DNA of 64,000 nucleotides from BOG-908 sp963692875 (lineage in GTDB: Bacteria > Pseudomonadota > Alphaproteobacteria > Acetobacterales > Acetobacteraceae). Shown in pieces: positions 8,302 to 16,335 of the stretch. Under the pieces are notes generated by a model. The model did no database searches and had not been told where the DNA came from. It saw only the letters and a program-made list of their open reading frames with translations. The position numbers and the translations under genes are program-made. The DNA lies in NCBI GenBank assembly GCA_965198755.1, contig OZ240673.1:4402001-4466000 (forward strand), written 5' to 3'. The stretch's first letter is position 1, and the number at the start of each line of letters is the position of its first letter.

Positions 8302-9902
8302 AGGAAGCAAGCGGTTCTTTTTTGAAAAAAAGAACCAAAAAACTTTTGTCTCTTGGGCTCGCCGTGACGACAGGCGGGTGCATGGTGGGACCCGACTACC
8401 ACAAGCCGCCGGCGCCTTTGATCGCGTCGTTCAAGGAACTGCCGGGCTGGCAGATCGCTAGCCCGGCCGACACCATGGACAAGGGCCGCTGGTGGGAGAT
8501 CTACCACGACCCGCTACTCGACCGGCTGGAAGCCCAGGTCGACGCCGGCAACCAGACCATCCGGGAGCAGGTCGCCGCCTACGACAACGCCCAGGCACTG
8601 GTCGACGAGGCGCGCGCCGCGCTGTTCCCGGTGCTCTCCGTCAACGCCGGCGACACCCGCAGCAGCGAGGGCGGCGGCAGCATCGCCAGCGGTGCGAGCG
8701 GCATCGGCAGTGCGGCGGCCACCACCACCACGGGCACCACAAGCACCGGAACCACTACTGGCACGACAACAAACGGCACCACGGGCTCAACGACCCTGCA
8801 GAGCGGCGTCGCCGCCTCGCGCAGCACCACCCGCACCACCTACACGCTGGAAGGCAGCGCCAGCTGGGACCTCGACGTCTGGGGCAAGATCCGCCGCCAG
8901 GTGGAAAGCAACGTCGCCGCCGCCCAGGCCAGCGAGGCCCTGCTGGCCAACGCGCGCTTGTCCGAACAGGGCATGCTGGCCACCGACTACCTCGACCTCC
9001 GGGTGACCGACGCGCTGCAACGCGTGCTGAACGACACGGTGGCCAACGACACCAAGTCGCTGCAGATCACCCAAAACCAGTACACCGCCGGCGTCGCCGC
9101 CCGCTCCGACGTGCTGACCGCGCAGACCCAGCTCGAAGCCGCACAATCCGCCGCCATCAACGTGGGCGTGGCACGCGCGCAGTACGAACACGCCATCGCC
9201 GTGCTGATCGGGGTGCCGCCGGCCGCCTTCAGCCTGGCCGTGGTGACCAGCGTGCCGCCGGTGCCGGACACGCCCGGCATCGTGCCCTCGCTGCTGCTGG
9301 AACGCCGGCCGGACATCGCCGAGGCCGAACGCACCATGAAGTCGGAGAACGCGCTGATCGGGGTCGCCGTCGGCGCCTACTACCCGGACATCACGCTGTC
9401 CGGCCTGTTCGGCTACGCCGGCGACCCGGTGAACACGCTGTTCTCCAGCGCCACCCGCGTCTGGTCGCTCGGTGTCTCGGCCAGCGACGCGCTGTTCGAG
9501 GGCGGCTCGCGCAGTGCCGCCGTGCGCGCCGCCCGCGCCACCTACGACCAGAGCGTGGCCACCTACCGGCAGACCGTGCTGACCGCGTTCCAGCAGGTGG
9601 AGGACGCGCTGTCCGGCCTGCGCATCCTGCAGCGCCAGGACGTGGTCGAGCGCCAGACGGTAGTCGATGCCGGCCGCTCCGCGCAGATCGCGCTGAACGA
9701 GTATCGCGCCGGCACCCAGCCGTTCACCACGGTGATTACCGCGCAGAACACGCTGCTGACAGCGCAGCAGACGGAGATTTCGATCGAGATGACCATCCTG
9801 ACGGATTCGGTGGCGCTGATACAGGCGCTGGGGGGCGGGTGGCGCACTGCGGACCTGCCGGATCGGAACTGGCTGCAGCGGCGGAATCCGCTGTTGCCGT
9901 AA
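8298..9902 (+). CDS. Outer-membrane efflux lipoprotein (OprM/NodT-type, TolC family)
   Basis: This is the outer-membrane exit channel of the pump, 534 aa. MVGPDYHKPP follows a Cys, as is normal for mature NodT-family lipoproteins, and the two OEP repeats show as GSASWDLDVWGK and GVSASDALFEGGSRSAAV. The start is fixed by an ATGA overlap with mdtC. The first 17 codons are a repeat arm, giving MKEASGSFLKKRTKKLL. With LSLGLAVTTGGC this makes a basic n-region, a hydrophobic core and a weak lipobox. Residues about 137-170 are a Thr/Gly-rich insert (GTTSTGTTTGTTTNG) before the first barrel strand. Confidence 0.92.
   Translation: MKEASGSFLKKRTKKLLSLGLAVTTGGCMVGPDYHKPPAPLIASFKELPGWQIASPADTMDKGRWWEIYHDPLLDRLEAQVDAGNQTIREQVAAYDNAQALVDEARAALFPVLSVNAGDTRSSEGGGSIASGASGIGSAAATTTTGTTSTGTTTGTTTNGTTGSTTLQSGVAASRSTTRTTYTLEGSASWDLDVWGKIRRQVESNVAAAQASEALLANARLSEQGMLATDYLDLRVTDALQRVLNDTVANDTKSLQITQNQYTAGVAARSDVLTAQTQLEAAQSAAINVGVARAQYEHAIAVLIGVPPAAFSLAVVTSVPPVPDTPGIVPSLLLERRPDIAEAERTMKSENALIGVAVGAYYPDITLSGLFGYAGDPVNTLFSSATRVWSLGVSASDALFEGGSRSAAVRAARATYDQSVATYRQTVLTAFQQVEDALSGLRILQRQDVVERQTVVDAGRSAQIALNEYRAGTQPFTTVITAQNTLLTAQQTEISIEMTILTDSVALIQALGGGWRTADLPDRNWLQRRNPLLP
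8304..8348 (+). repeat. Repeat arm inside the 5' end of the efflux lipoprotein gene
   Basis: A single intact L arm, with no centre and no right arm, lies wholly within codons 3-17 of the outer-membrane factor gene. It is read as EASGSFLKKRTKKLL. Confidence 0.92.
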
Positions 9903-9907
9903 GGGAG

Positions 9908-10041
9908 AAAGCAAGGCCTTCTTTTCTGAAGAAAAGAAGCAAAAGACTTTTGGTCCTGCTGTCGCGGAATCTCCCTTAGCGTGTACTCAAGGGAACAAAA
10001 GTTTTTTGGTTCTTTTTTCAAAAAAGAACTGCTTTCCTTCT
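9908..10041. repeat. Two-armed repeat after the efflux operon
   Basis: The left arm is the CTTCTTTTCTGAAG type, the centre begins GCTGTCGCGGAATC, and the right arm is the GGTTC type. The centre is the reverse complement of the form at 11711. It starts 6 nt after the lipoprotein stop. Confidence 0.92.
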
Positions 10042-10185
10042 GCGGCACCGTCCAATGTCCCGGCGGCCGAACGTAGCCTTCGTTCCGGTCGGGCCTTCTC
10101 GCCCCGCCCTCATCCCGACCGTACAGTTTTGCACAACCGGCCCGCCGCCCCATCTCTGCGCCAAGCATCCTCCACCACCGGCCCG

Positions 10186-11676
10186 ATGGACACCGCCCTG
10201 ACCCAGTCGCTCTCCCAGGCGTTCGCCGCCGCCTCGCCGCGCCGCTCCCCGCCGCCCACGCCGGCCGCCAGCATCGCCATCCACGGCTTCGTCGCTCTGC
10301 TGTGGGTGGTGCTGTTCCTGCGTGCCTTCGGCGGCGGCGGCGTGTTCGCCTGGTCCACCGGCATCGTCTACGTCGGCTACGACACCGTGCTGCTGGTCTT
10401 CGTCTTCGTGCAGACTCTGCACCTGATGCGTCCGGCGCCGGCGTCCACGGCTGCCTCCCGACACGTCAGCCTGGGCGTTGTCGTCGCCGCGCACAACGAG
10501 GCGGGCATCCTTCCGCGCACGCTGGACGCGCTGTTCGCCCAGACCGACCCGCCGGAGCAGATCGTCATCGCCGACGACGGCTCCATCGACGGCACGCCGG
10601 CCTTGCTGGCCGGCTACGGATTGGCGCCGTCCGCGCTGGGCCAGATCGGCGCAGCCTCGCCGACGCACCCCTCGCTGCGCTGGCTGCGCCTGCCGCATGC
10701 CGGCAAGGCGCGCGCGTTGAACCAGGCGATCGGCCTGGTTGAGACTGAGATCCTCCTGACGGTTGACGCGGACACCTTGCTGCACCCCGGCGCCATCGCC
10801 GCCATGCGCCAGGCCTTCGTCACCGAGCCGGGCCTGGTCGCCGCCACCGGCGTGCTGACACCGCTGTGCGGGCCGAGCGTCTCCGGCCGGTTCTTCGAGT
10901 GGTTCCAGACCTATGAATACGTCCGTAACTTCCTTTCCCGCCACGCCTGGAGCCGGCTCGGCGCGCTGCTGCTGATCTCCGGCGCGTTCGCCGGCTTCCG
11001 GCGCGCGGCGGTGGTGGAAGTGGGTGGCTTCGACCCGGACTGCCTGGTGGAGGATTACGAGCTGATCCACCGCCTGCTGCGCTTTTCCGCCCTGCACGGC
11101 CGCGGCTGGCGCAGCACCGTGGTCGGCCGCGCCCGCGGGGTCACCGACGCGCCGGGCACCGCCGGCGCGTTCCTGCGCCAGCGCAGGCGCTGGTTCGGCG
11201 GCTTCCTGCAGACGCAGTTCTGGTACCGCGACATGGTGGGCAACCGGCGCTACGGCCACCTCGGCACGGCGCTTCTGCCGGTGAAGGCGGCCGATACGCT
11301 GCAGCCGTTCTACGGCCTGACCGCGGTCGGGCTGATGTTCTGGTTCCTGGTCACCGGCCAGTACAGCGCCTTCCTCCCCGCGGTCGGGATCATGGGCGGC
11401 AAGATCTGCATCGACCTTGGCTTCCACACTTGGTCGGTGGTGGTCTACCGGCGCTGGACCGGCGACGACCGCGGCGCCACGCTCGGCCAAGCCTTCCTGG
11501 CGGCGATCGCCGAGCCGTTCACCTTCCAGTTGTTTCGCCATACCGGCGCCGCGCTCGGCTGGGTGGTGCTGCTGACCGGCCAGCGCGGCTGGGGCACGCA
11601 AAGCCGGTTTGCTCAGGCCGACGCACCGTTGCAGGTGATGGCAGGAGCGGCCGTGCGGCAGAACCGAAGCAAGTGA
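10186..11676 (+). CDS. Membrane-bound family 2 glycosyltransferase (processive, BcsA/PgaC-like)
   Basis: This probably polymerises or transfers sugars at the inner membrane. Two N-terminal hydrophobic segments (about residues 28-75) precede a GT2 domain with AAHNEAGILP, DDGSIDG, the DAD metal site (LLTVDADTLLHPG), VEDYEL and a (Q/R)xxRW motif (RQRRRWFGG). C-terminal membrane helices follow (FYGLTAVGLMFWFLV). These are the motifs of processive enzymes. I chose ATG 10186 because upstream codons are repeat sequence and low-value filler. It stands alone between two repeats, so the product is not known. Confidence 0.85.
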   Translation: MDTALTQSLSQAFAAASPRRSPPPTPAASIAIHGFVALLWVVLFLRAFGGGGVFAWSTGIVYVGYDTVLLVFVFVQTLHLMRPAPASTAASRHVSLGVVVAAHNEAGILPRTLDALFAQTDPPEQIVIADDGSIDGTPALLAGYGLAPSALGQIGAASPTHPSLRWLRLPHAGKARALNQAIGLVETEILLTVDADTLLHPGAIAAMRQAFVTEPGLVAATGVLTPLCGPSVSGRFFEWFQTYEYVRNFLSRHAWSRLGALLLISGAFAGFRRAAVVEVGGFDPDCLVEDYELIHRLLRFSALHGRGWRSTVVGRARGVTDAPGTAGAFLRQRRRWFGGFLQTQFWYRDMVGNRRYGHLGTALLPVKAADTLQPFYGLTAVGLMFWFLVTGQYSAFLPAVGIMGGKICIDLGFHTWSVVVYRRWTGDDRGATLGQAFLAAIAEPFTFQLFRHTGAALGWVVLLTGQRGWGTQSRFAQADAPLQVMAGAAVRQNRSK

Positions 11677-11710
11677 CAGCGGCGATCCTGAATCTCGACC
11701 TGTAAAAAGC

Positions 11711-11846
11711 GAAGCAAGCGGTTCTTTTTTGAAAAAAAGAACCAAAAAACTTTTGTTCCCTCGGGCACGTGCTGAGTGAAACTCCGCGACAGCAGGACCA
11801 AAAGTTTTTTGGTTCTTTTTTTCAGAAAAGAACTGCTCTCTTGCTC
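11711..11846. repeat. Two-armed repeat between convergent genes
   Basis: Both arms are the GGTTC type. The centre has GGGCACGTGCTGAG and CGCGACAGCAGGACC. The right arm ends at the secB stop codon, so it can serve as a shared two-way terminator. Confidence 0.92.
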
Positions 11847-12378
11847 AGTTCGGCGCCGACACCTGAGGCTGCCCGCCTGCCTGCGCGCGCCGGCTCTGCC
11901 ACAGCCCGACGAAGTCGATCGGCTGCAGCAGCACCGGCGGAAAGCCGCCCTCGCGAGTCACGTCGGACAGCACGGAGCGCGCGAACGGAAACAGTAGGCG
12001 CGGGCACTCGATCAGCAGCAGCGGCTCGACGGCGTCCGGCGGCACGCCGTTCAACGTGAATACGCCGGCATATTGCAGCTCGGCGATAAAGACGGGGCGG
12101 CCCTCCGCGGGCTGGGCAGTTCCGTTCGCCGCACCTGGTGGGGCACCCTCGCGCGCTTCGGCTTTGACGGCGAGCACAACTTCATAGACGTTCTGGCCGT
12201 CCTGCAGCGCGCGCGCCTGGACGTCGAGGTTGATCTGAACGTTGGGCTGGCTGCGCAGCGTCGCGTAGATCTCCGGCGCGTTCGGCACCTCGAACGACAG
12301 GTCCTTGATGTACTGCACGTTGACCACGAGCGGCGGCATCTGTTGCTGCGGCGCGGTGGGATCGACGGTCTGCGACAT
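11845..12378 (-). CDS. secB: Protein-export chaperone SecB
   Basis: SecB is a cytosolic homotetrameric chaperone that holds precursors unfolded for SecA. The 177-aa protein shows the family core: PLVVNVQYIKDLSFEVPNAP at residues 16-35, LDVQARAL, YEVVLAVKAEA, and the Cys/Pro segment LLIECPRLLFPFARSV followed by GGFPPVLLQPIDF. A Gly/Ala-rich linker (about residues 76-95) is longer than usual. GGAG lies about 8 nt before the ATG. Having the Tim44-like and mltA genes nearby matches the usual alphaproteobacterial neighbourhood. Confidence 0.95.
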   Translation of the reverse strand: MSQTVDPTAPQQQMPPLVVNVQYIKDLSFEVPNAPEIYATLRSQPNVQINLDVQARALQDGQNVYEVVLAVKAEAREGAPPGAANGTAQPAEGRPVFIAELQYAGVFTLNGVPPDAVEPLLLIECPRLLFPFARSVLSDVTREGGFPPVLLQPIDFVGLWQSRRAQAGGQPQVSAPN

Positions 12379-12436
12379 GGTTCACTCCTGCTCGTGGCGG
12401 GGCGGTAGCATGGGTCGGGGGCGCCGGAAAGAAGGA

Positions 12437-12582
12437 AGGCAAGCGGTTTTTTTTTGAAAAAAAGAACCAAAAAACTTTTGTTCCCGTCGGGTGCGCCGTG
12501 GGGAGGCGTGTTGTTTCAGCCGTCCGCGACAGCCGCGCCAAAAGCTTTTTGCTTCTTTTTCTCGAAAAAGAAGCGCTTGCCT
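12437..12582. repeat. Two-armed repeat between secB and the phosphatase gene
   Basis: The left arm has a lengthened T-run (GGTTTTTTTTT). The centre holds TTTCAGCCGTCCGCGACAGC and the right arm is the AAGCTTTTTGCTTC type. It touches the stop codon of the phosphatase gene. Confidence 0.9.
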
Positions 12583-13118
12583 TACGCCGGCACCGCCATC
12601 GTCGGATCGAACCGCACCCACTCGCCGTTCTGCAAAGTCTGCCCGGTCAACGCCAGCAGGAACGCCCAGTGGCTGACGACCAAAGTGTGCTCCCAGAGCG
12701 GGTCCGCCGCCATCTCCGCCCGGAACGCGGCCGCGCGGGCGTCGACGCTCTCCTCGCTTTCCGTCGAACCCGGCCACCAGACCTCCGCCAGCCCAGTGAA
12801 GTCGTGGTCCGGCCAGGCGCTGGCGAGCAGGGCGGGCGAGGAACCGACGTCGCAGGCGAAGTGGTAGCGCTCGCGCACGCCGGCGTGGATGCGCACCGGC
12901 AAGCCGAGCGCGCGGGCGGTAGGTGCCGCCGTCTGCAGAGCGCGGGTGTAGGGGGAGGCGACGATCTGGCGGATGCCGGCGTCACCCAGGGCGGCCGCGG
13001 CGGCTTCGGCCTGTTCCTGGCCGAGTGCGGTCAGGCGCGGGTCCTCGATGCCGGGATCCTTCTTGGTGGCGGTGAAGTGGAGGTTGAACTCGCTCTGGCC
13101 GTGGCGCATCAGGATCAT
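12582..13118 (-). CDS. Histidine phosphatase family protein
   Basis: This is a member of the phosphoglycerate-mutase-like phosphatases that work through a phosphohistidine. The catalytic RHG is right at the N-terminus (MILMRHGQSEFN). SPYTRALQTA carries the second conserved Arg, RERYH follows, and the second catalytic His is in TLVVSHWAFLLALTG. At 178 aa it is a minimal single-domain form. The substrate cannot be told from sequence. The gene points away from the tim44-like and mltA genes. Confidence 0.85.
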   Translation of the reverse strand: MILMRHGQSEFNLHFTATKKDPGIEDPRLTALGQEQAEAAAAALGDAGIRQIVASPYTRALQTAAPTARALGLPVRIHAGVRERYHFACDVGSSPALLASAWPDHDFTGLAEVWWPGSTESEESVDARAAAFRAEMAADPLWEHTLVVSHWAFLLALTGQTLQNGEWVRFDPTMAVPA

Positions 13119-13257
13119 TCGCGGGTGCTAGCCGTGATCCGGCGGCGGGGCAATTCTGCCGCCCTCGCGGAGTGAAGCTTGCGTCAGGCGGGCGGGCGTC
13201 GCGTTGCCGCAGCGGGCGCGCACCCCCATGTGCCGGTCCGACTGACAGGAGAACGAC

Positions 13258-13917
13258 GTGCAATCGACGGGCAGCTTCCCGATCGACCTGGTTTTGTTCG
13301 CGATGATCGCGGCTTTCCTGGTCCTGCGTCTGCGCAGCATCCTGGGCAAACGGACCGGTTTTGAAGGCGCGCCGGCGGCGCCGCGGACCACGACCTCGCG
13401 CGGCGCGCCTACGGTGGATGGCCACGCCGAGCCGGTGCAGCCGGCGCGCAAGCTGCCGGACGAGGCGGGGCCTGTCGGCCGCACCCTGGTCGCGATGCAC
13501 GAGGCGGACCGCCGCTTCGACCCGGCGACCTTCCTGGCCGGCGCCGAGCACGCGTTCCGGCTGATCGTCACCGCTTTCGCTGCCGGCGACCGCGACCGGC
13601 TGCGCGCGCTGCTGACCGCCGACACGTTCACCGCGTTCGAGGGCGTGATCGCCGCGCGCGAGGCGGCCGGACACACGCAGCGCACGGAGCTGCGCAGCAT
13701 CGACGAGGTGACGATCACCGACGCGGCGCTGGCCGGCAGCGTCGCCACTATCGCCGTGCGGTTCGTGTCCTCGCAGGTGAACCTGACGTCGGACAAGGAG
13801 GGGCATCCGGTTTCCGGCACCGACGCAGTAACGGAGCTGCAGGATTTGTGGAGCTTCACGCGCGACCTGCGGCAGCCTGATCTGACCTGGAGGTTGGCGG
13901 CTGCGCGCAGCGCCTGA
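13258..13917 (+). CDS. Tim44/TimA-family adaptor protein
   Basis: This 219-aa protein resembles the bacterial relatives of mitochondrial Tim44. One N-terminal membrane anchor (FPIDLVLFAMIAAFLVLRLR) is followed by a charged linker and a C-terminal Tim44 domain (FLAGAEHAFRLIVTAFAAGD to VTELQDLWSFTRDL). The GTG start is supported by AGGAGAACGAC just upstream. In alphaproteobacteria this gene usually lies beside mltA and secB, as here. The role is inferred to be at the inner-membrane surface, possibly in protein export. Confidence 0.85.
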   Translation: MQSTGSFPIDLVLFAMIAAFLVLRLRSILGKRTGFEGAPAAPRTTTSRGAPTVDGHAEPVQPARKLPDEAGPVGRTLVAMHEADRRFDPATFLAGAEHAFRLIVTAFAAGDRDRLRALLTADTFTAFEGVIAAREAAGHTQRTELRSIDEVTITDAALAGSVATIAVRFVSSQVNLTSDKEGHPVSGTDAVTELQDLWSFTRDLRQPDLTWRLAAARSA

Positions 13918-13921
13918 AACG

Positions 13922-15181
13922 ATGCAAGCCAGGCCTTCTTTTCTGAAGAAAAGAAGCAAAAGACTTCTGGTCCTGCTGTCGCGGAATCTCCTTCACCGTG
14001 CACTCCAGGGAACAGAAGTTTTTTGGTTCTTTTTTTCAAAAAAGAACTGCTTGCCTTGCTTCCTGGCCTTGGCGGCAATCGGCTGTACAGCCCCGGGACC
14101 GCCCGATGCCATGCTCGTGCAGGTCGGCTTCGACCAACTACCCGGCTGGCAGGCCGACCACGTGGAGCAGGCCTGGCCGGCGCTGGTGGCGGAGTGCCGG
14201 CGGCTGGCATTGCTGCCGGTCGACACTGCGCTGGGCGGCCACGGCCTCACGCAAACCTATGCTGGCCGCGCCGGCGCGTGGCTACCGGTCTGCCAGGCGG
14301 CTCGCACCCTCGATGACGGCGACGCCTTCGCAATACGGAGGTTCCTGGAGGCCCACTTCCAGCCTTACCGGGTGGCGCAGCCGGGCTTGTTCACCGGTTA
14401 TTACGAACCCGAGGTGCGCGGCGCGCTGGTGCAGGGCGGCGCCTACCAGACACCGGTGCTCGCACGGCCTGCAGACCTGGTACAGGAGCCCGCGCCCAAC
14501 GACCCGCAGGGTGCGCCGCTGGTGGGGCGCGTCGAGCACGGTGCGCTGGTGCCGTATTGGACCCGGGCGGACATTACGGCGGGACGAGCGGCGGCGGCGC
14601 GGCCGCTGCTATGGCTGGCCGACCCGGTCGACCTGTTTTTCCTGCAGGTGCAGGGCTCCGGGCGGGTGCGCCTGCCGGACGGTGCCGTGATGCGACTGGG
14701 CTACGACGGCAAGAACGGCAGGCCCTACACGCCGATCGGCCGTGTGCTGGTCCAGCAGCAGGCGCTGGCGCCGGACGCGGTGACGATGCAGTCCGTGCGC
14801 GGCTGGCTGACGGCGCATCCCGGCGAGGCCGGCGCGGTGATGGACCGCAACGAGGACTACGTCTTCTTCCGCGTGCTGAGCGGTGCGGACGAACGGCTGG
14901 GGCCGCCGGGTGCGCTGGGGGTGGCGTTGCTGCCCGGCCGGACCGCCGCGGTGGACCGGGCAGCGGTGCCGCTGGGCACGCCGATCTTCATCGACACCAC
15001 GGACCCGGTGACGGGACAGGCGTGGCGGCGGCTGTTGCTGGCGCAGGACGTGGGCTCGGACGTGGTGGGCGCGTCGCGGGCGGATGTGTTCCTGGGAGCG
15101 GGCGCGTTGGCGGAGCGGCAGGCGGGGGAGATGCACCAGGGGGGGGTTGAGTACGTTTTGGTGCCGAGGCCTAGCGAGTAA
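13922..15181 (+). CDS. mltA: Membrane-bound lytic murein transglycosylase A
   Basis: MltA cleaves peptidoglycan glycan strands to 1,6-anhydromuropeptides. The MltA barrel is visible as GLFTGYYEPEVRG, YQTPVLARP and VGRVEHGALVPYW. The C-terminal 3D domain follows, with FLQVQGSGRVRL, NEDYVFF and PIFIDT ending in LAQDVGSDVVG. The first about 45 codons are a complete two-armed repeat, read through as SFLKKRSKRLL, then VFWFFFSKKN. This leads into CLPCFLALAAIGC, an acceptable lipoprotein signal. The true start is uncertain: ATG 13922 lies 4 nt after the preceding stop, and later candidates are TTG codons inside the right arm. Confidence 0.9.
   Translation: MQARPSFLKKRSKRLLVLLSRNLLHRALQGTEVFWFFFSKKNCLPCFLALAAIGCTAPGPPDAMLVQVGFDQLPGWQADHVEQAWPALVAECRRLALLPVDTALGGHGLTQTYAGRAGAWLPVCQAARTLDDGDAFAIRRFLEAHFQPYRVAQPGLFTGYYEPEVRGALVQGGAYQTPVLARPADLVQEPAPNDPQGAPLVGRVEHGALVPYWTRADITAGRAAAARPLLWLADPVDLFFLQVQGSGRVRLPDGAVMRLGYDGKNGRPYTPIGRVLVQQQALAPDAVTMQSVRGWLTAHPGEAGAVMDRNEDYVFFRVLSGADERLGPPGALGVALLPGRTAAVDRAAVPLGTPIFIDTTDPVTGQAWRRLLLAQDVGSDVVGASRADVFLGAGALAERQAGEMHQGGVEYVLVPRPSE
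13924..14060. repeat. Two-armed repeat inside the 5' end of mltA
   Basis: The left arm is the CTTCTTTTCTGAAG type, the centre has GCTGTCGCGGAATC, and the right arm is the GGTTC type. No stop occurs in the mltA frame across the whole element. Confidence 0.9.
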
Positions 15182-15419
15182 GCAAGCGCTTCTTTTTCAA
15201 GAAAAAGAAGCAAAAAGCTTTTGTTCTCTTTGGCGCGTGCTGCGGACATTTTCGTGACAGCAGGACCATAGCTGGCCTTGCCGGACGTAGGAGCGCCAGG
15301 TTTCGCAAGCGCCTCGAAACAAGAAGCCTGTCAGGGCTGTCGCGGAGTCGCCGGAATCGGGTATCCAGGGAGCAAAAGTTTTTTGGTTCTTTTTTTCAAA
15401 AAAGAACCGCTTGCTTACT
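15179..15419. repeat. Expanded repeat: left-arm half and right-arm half with 150 bp between
   Basis: The left arm (GCTTCTTTTTCAAG type, 15179-15223) runs into CGTGACAGCAGGACC. A second piece begins at GGGCTGTCGCGGAG (15334) and ends in a right arm (15372-15419). The middle (15271-15330) is unrelated. It looks like two neighbouring copies that each lost one arm. It lies between convergent mltA and a glycosyltransferase gene. Confidence 0.82.
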
Positions 15420-16335
15420 TCCCCACCGGCGACTCCATCTCATGCCCCGGCGCCGCCCCCCGCAGAATACACGTGCTGAACGACCCGCCCGCCGTCCGCC
15501 GTATATCGTAACGCTTGGACTTCGCCGGCCCCGCCAGGTGCAGCGCCCCGATTGCCGCAAACGGCGCCATCGGCTCGCAGAACGCACCGGCATCGTCGTT
15601 CCACATCGGCACCCCGCGGTCGCAGATCCAGTTGCAGCTCGGCGGCAGCAGGCAGACCGGCAGGCGCGCGCCGTCCCGCGGCAATGGATACAGCGCGTGG
15701 TTCAGCGCGAACTGGTCGTGCGGCACCAGGTCGCCGGTGCGTGCGATGGCGGCGGCGTAGCGGCGCGCCCAGGCCTCCCAGTGCGGCGCGGTGGCGCTGA
15801 TGGCGAAGAAGCCTGCGTTAACGTGGCGCCGGGTCAGCAGCCAGGCGGTGGCCAGCGGCCCGTAGCCGCGCAGGAAGTGCTTGCCGGTCCACAGCAGGAG
15901 GAAGCGCTGGAAGCGGTAGGCCGGCGTGCGCTCGTGGGCGATGGCCATGCCGGAGGCCAGCGCGCCGGCGACGTAGGCGTCGAACACCGTGACGTCCTGC
16001 AGCCAGACGTCGGAGTCGATCCACACATAGACGTCGAAGCCGGGGAAGTACTCCGGCAGGAACGGGCGGGCGAGGAAGGAGAGCAGGGCCGGGCGCACGC
16101 CGTCGGGGTTCACGCCGAGATGCGCGCGGGCGCGGGCGACCTCGATGCCCATGGCCGCCAGCTCGTCACGGTCGGCGCCGGACAGCCCGATGTCGAAGCA
16201 GGCGGCGGCGACGTGAGGCTCGGCGAGCCGGGGGGCGATGGAGGCGAGCATGCCGCGCAGGAAGGGCATGAACCGCGAGTCGCTGGCGCTGACCACCAGC
16301 ACGCGTGGGTTGGACGGTGCGGCGGGGCCGTGCAT
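15415..16335 (-). CDS. Putative glycosyltransferase with DxD motif
   Basis: This 306-aa cytosolic protein starts with a Rossmann-like strand (RVLVVSASDSRFM). It carries a metal-binding type DxD in a hydrophobic context (FDVYVWIDSDVWLQD) and LVPHDQFALNHAL, as seen in GT8-like galactosyl/glucosyl transferases. The start ATG overlaps the stop of the upstream GT2 gene by one base (TGATG), so the two are translationally coupled. The donor and acceptor are unknown. Confidence 0.65.
   Translation of the reverse strand: MHGPAAPSNPRVLVVSASDSRFMPFLRGMLASIAPRLAEPHVAAACFDIGLSGADRDELAAMGIEVARARAHLGVNPDGVRPALLSFLARPFLPEYFPGFDVYVWIDSDVWLQDVTVFDAYVAGALASGMAIAHERTPAYRFQRFLLLWTGKHFLRGYGPLATAWLLTRRHVNAGFFAISATAPHWEAWARRYAAAIARTGDLVPHDQFALNHALYPLPRDGARLPVCLLPPSCNWICDRGVPMWNDDAGAFCEPMAPFAAIGALHLAGPAKSKRYDIRRTAGGSFSTCILRGAAPGHEMESPVGK

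Noticed and set aside
10006..10185. An N-terminal extension of the glycosyltransferase beginning inside the repeat.
   Set aside because: The extra 60 residues are repeat sequence and Pro/Arg-rich filler, and ATG 10186 gives a normal start for the family.
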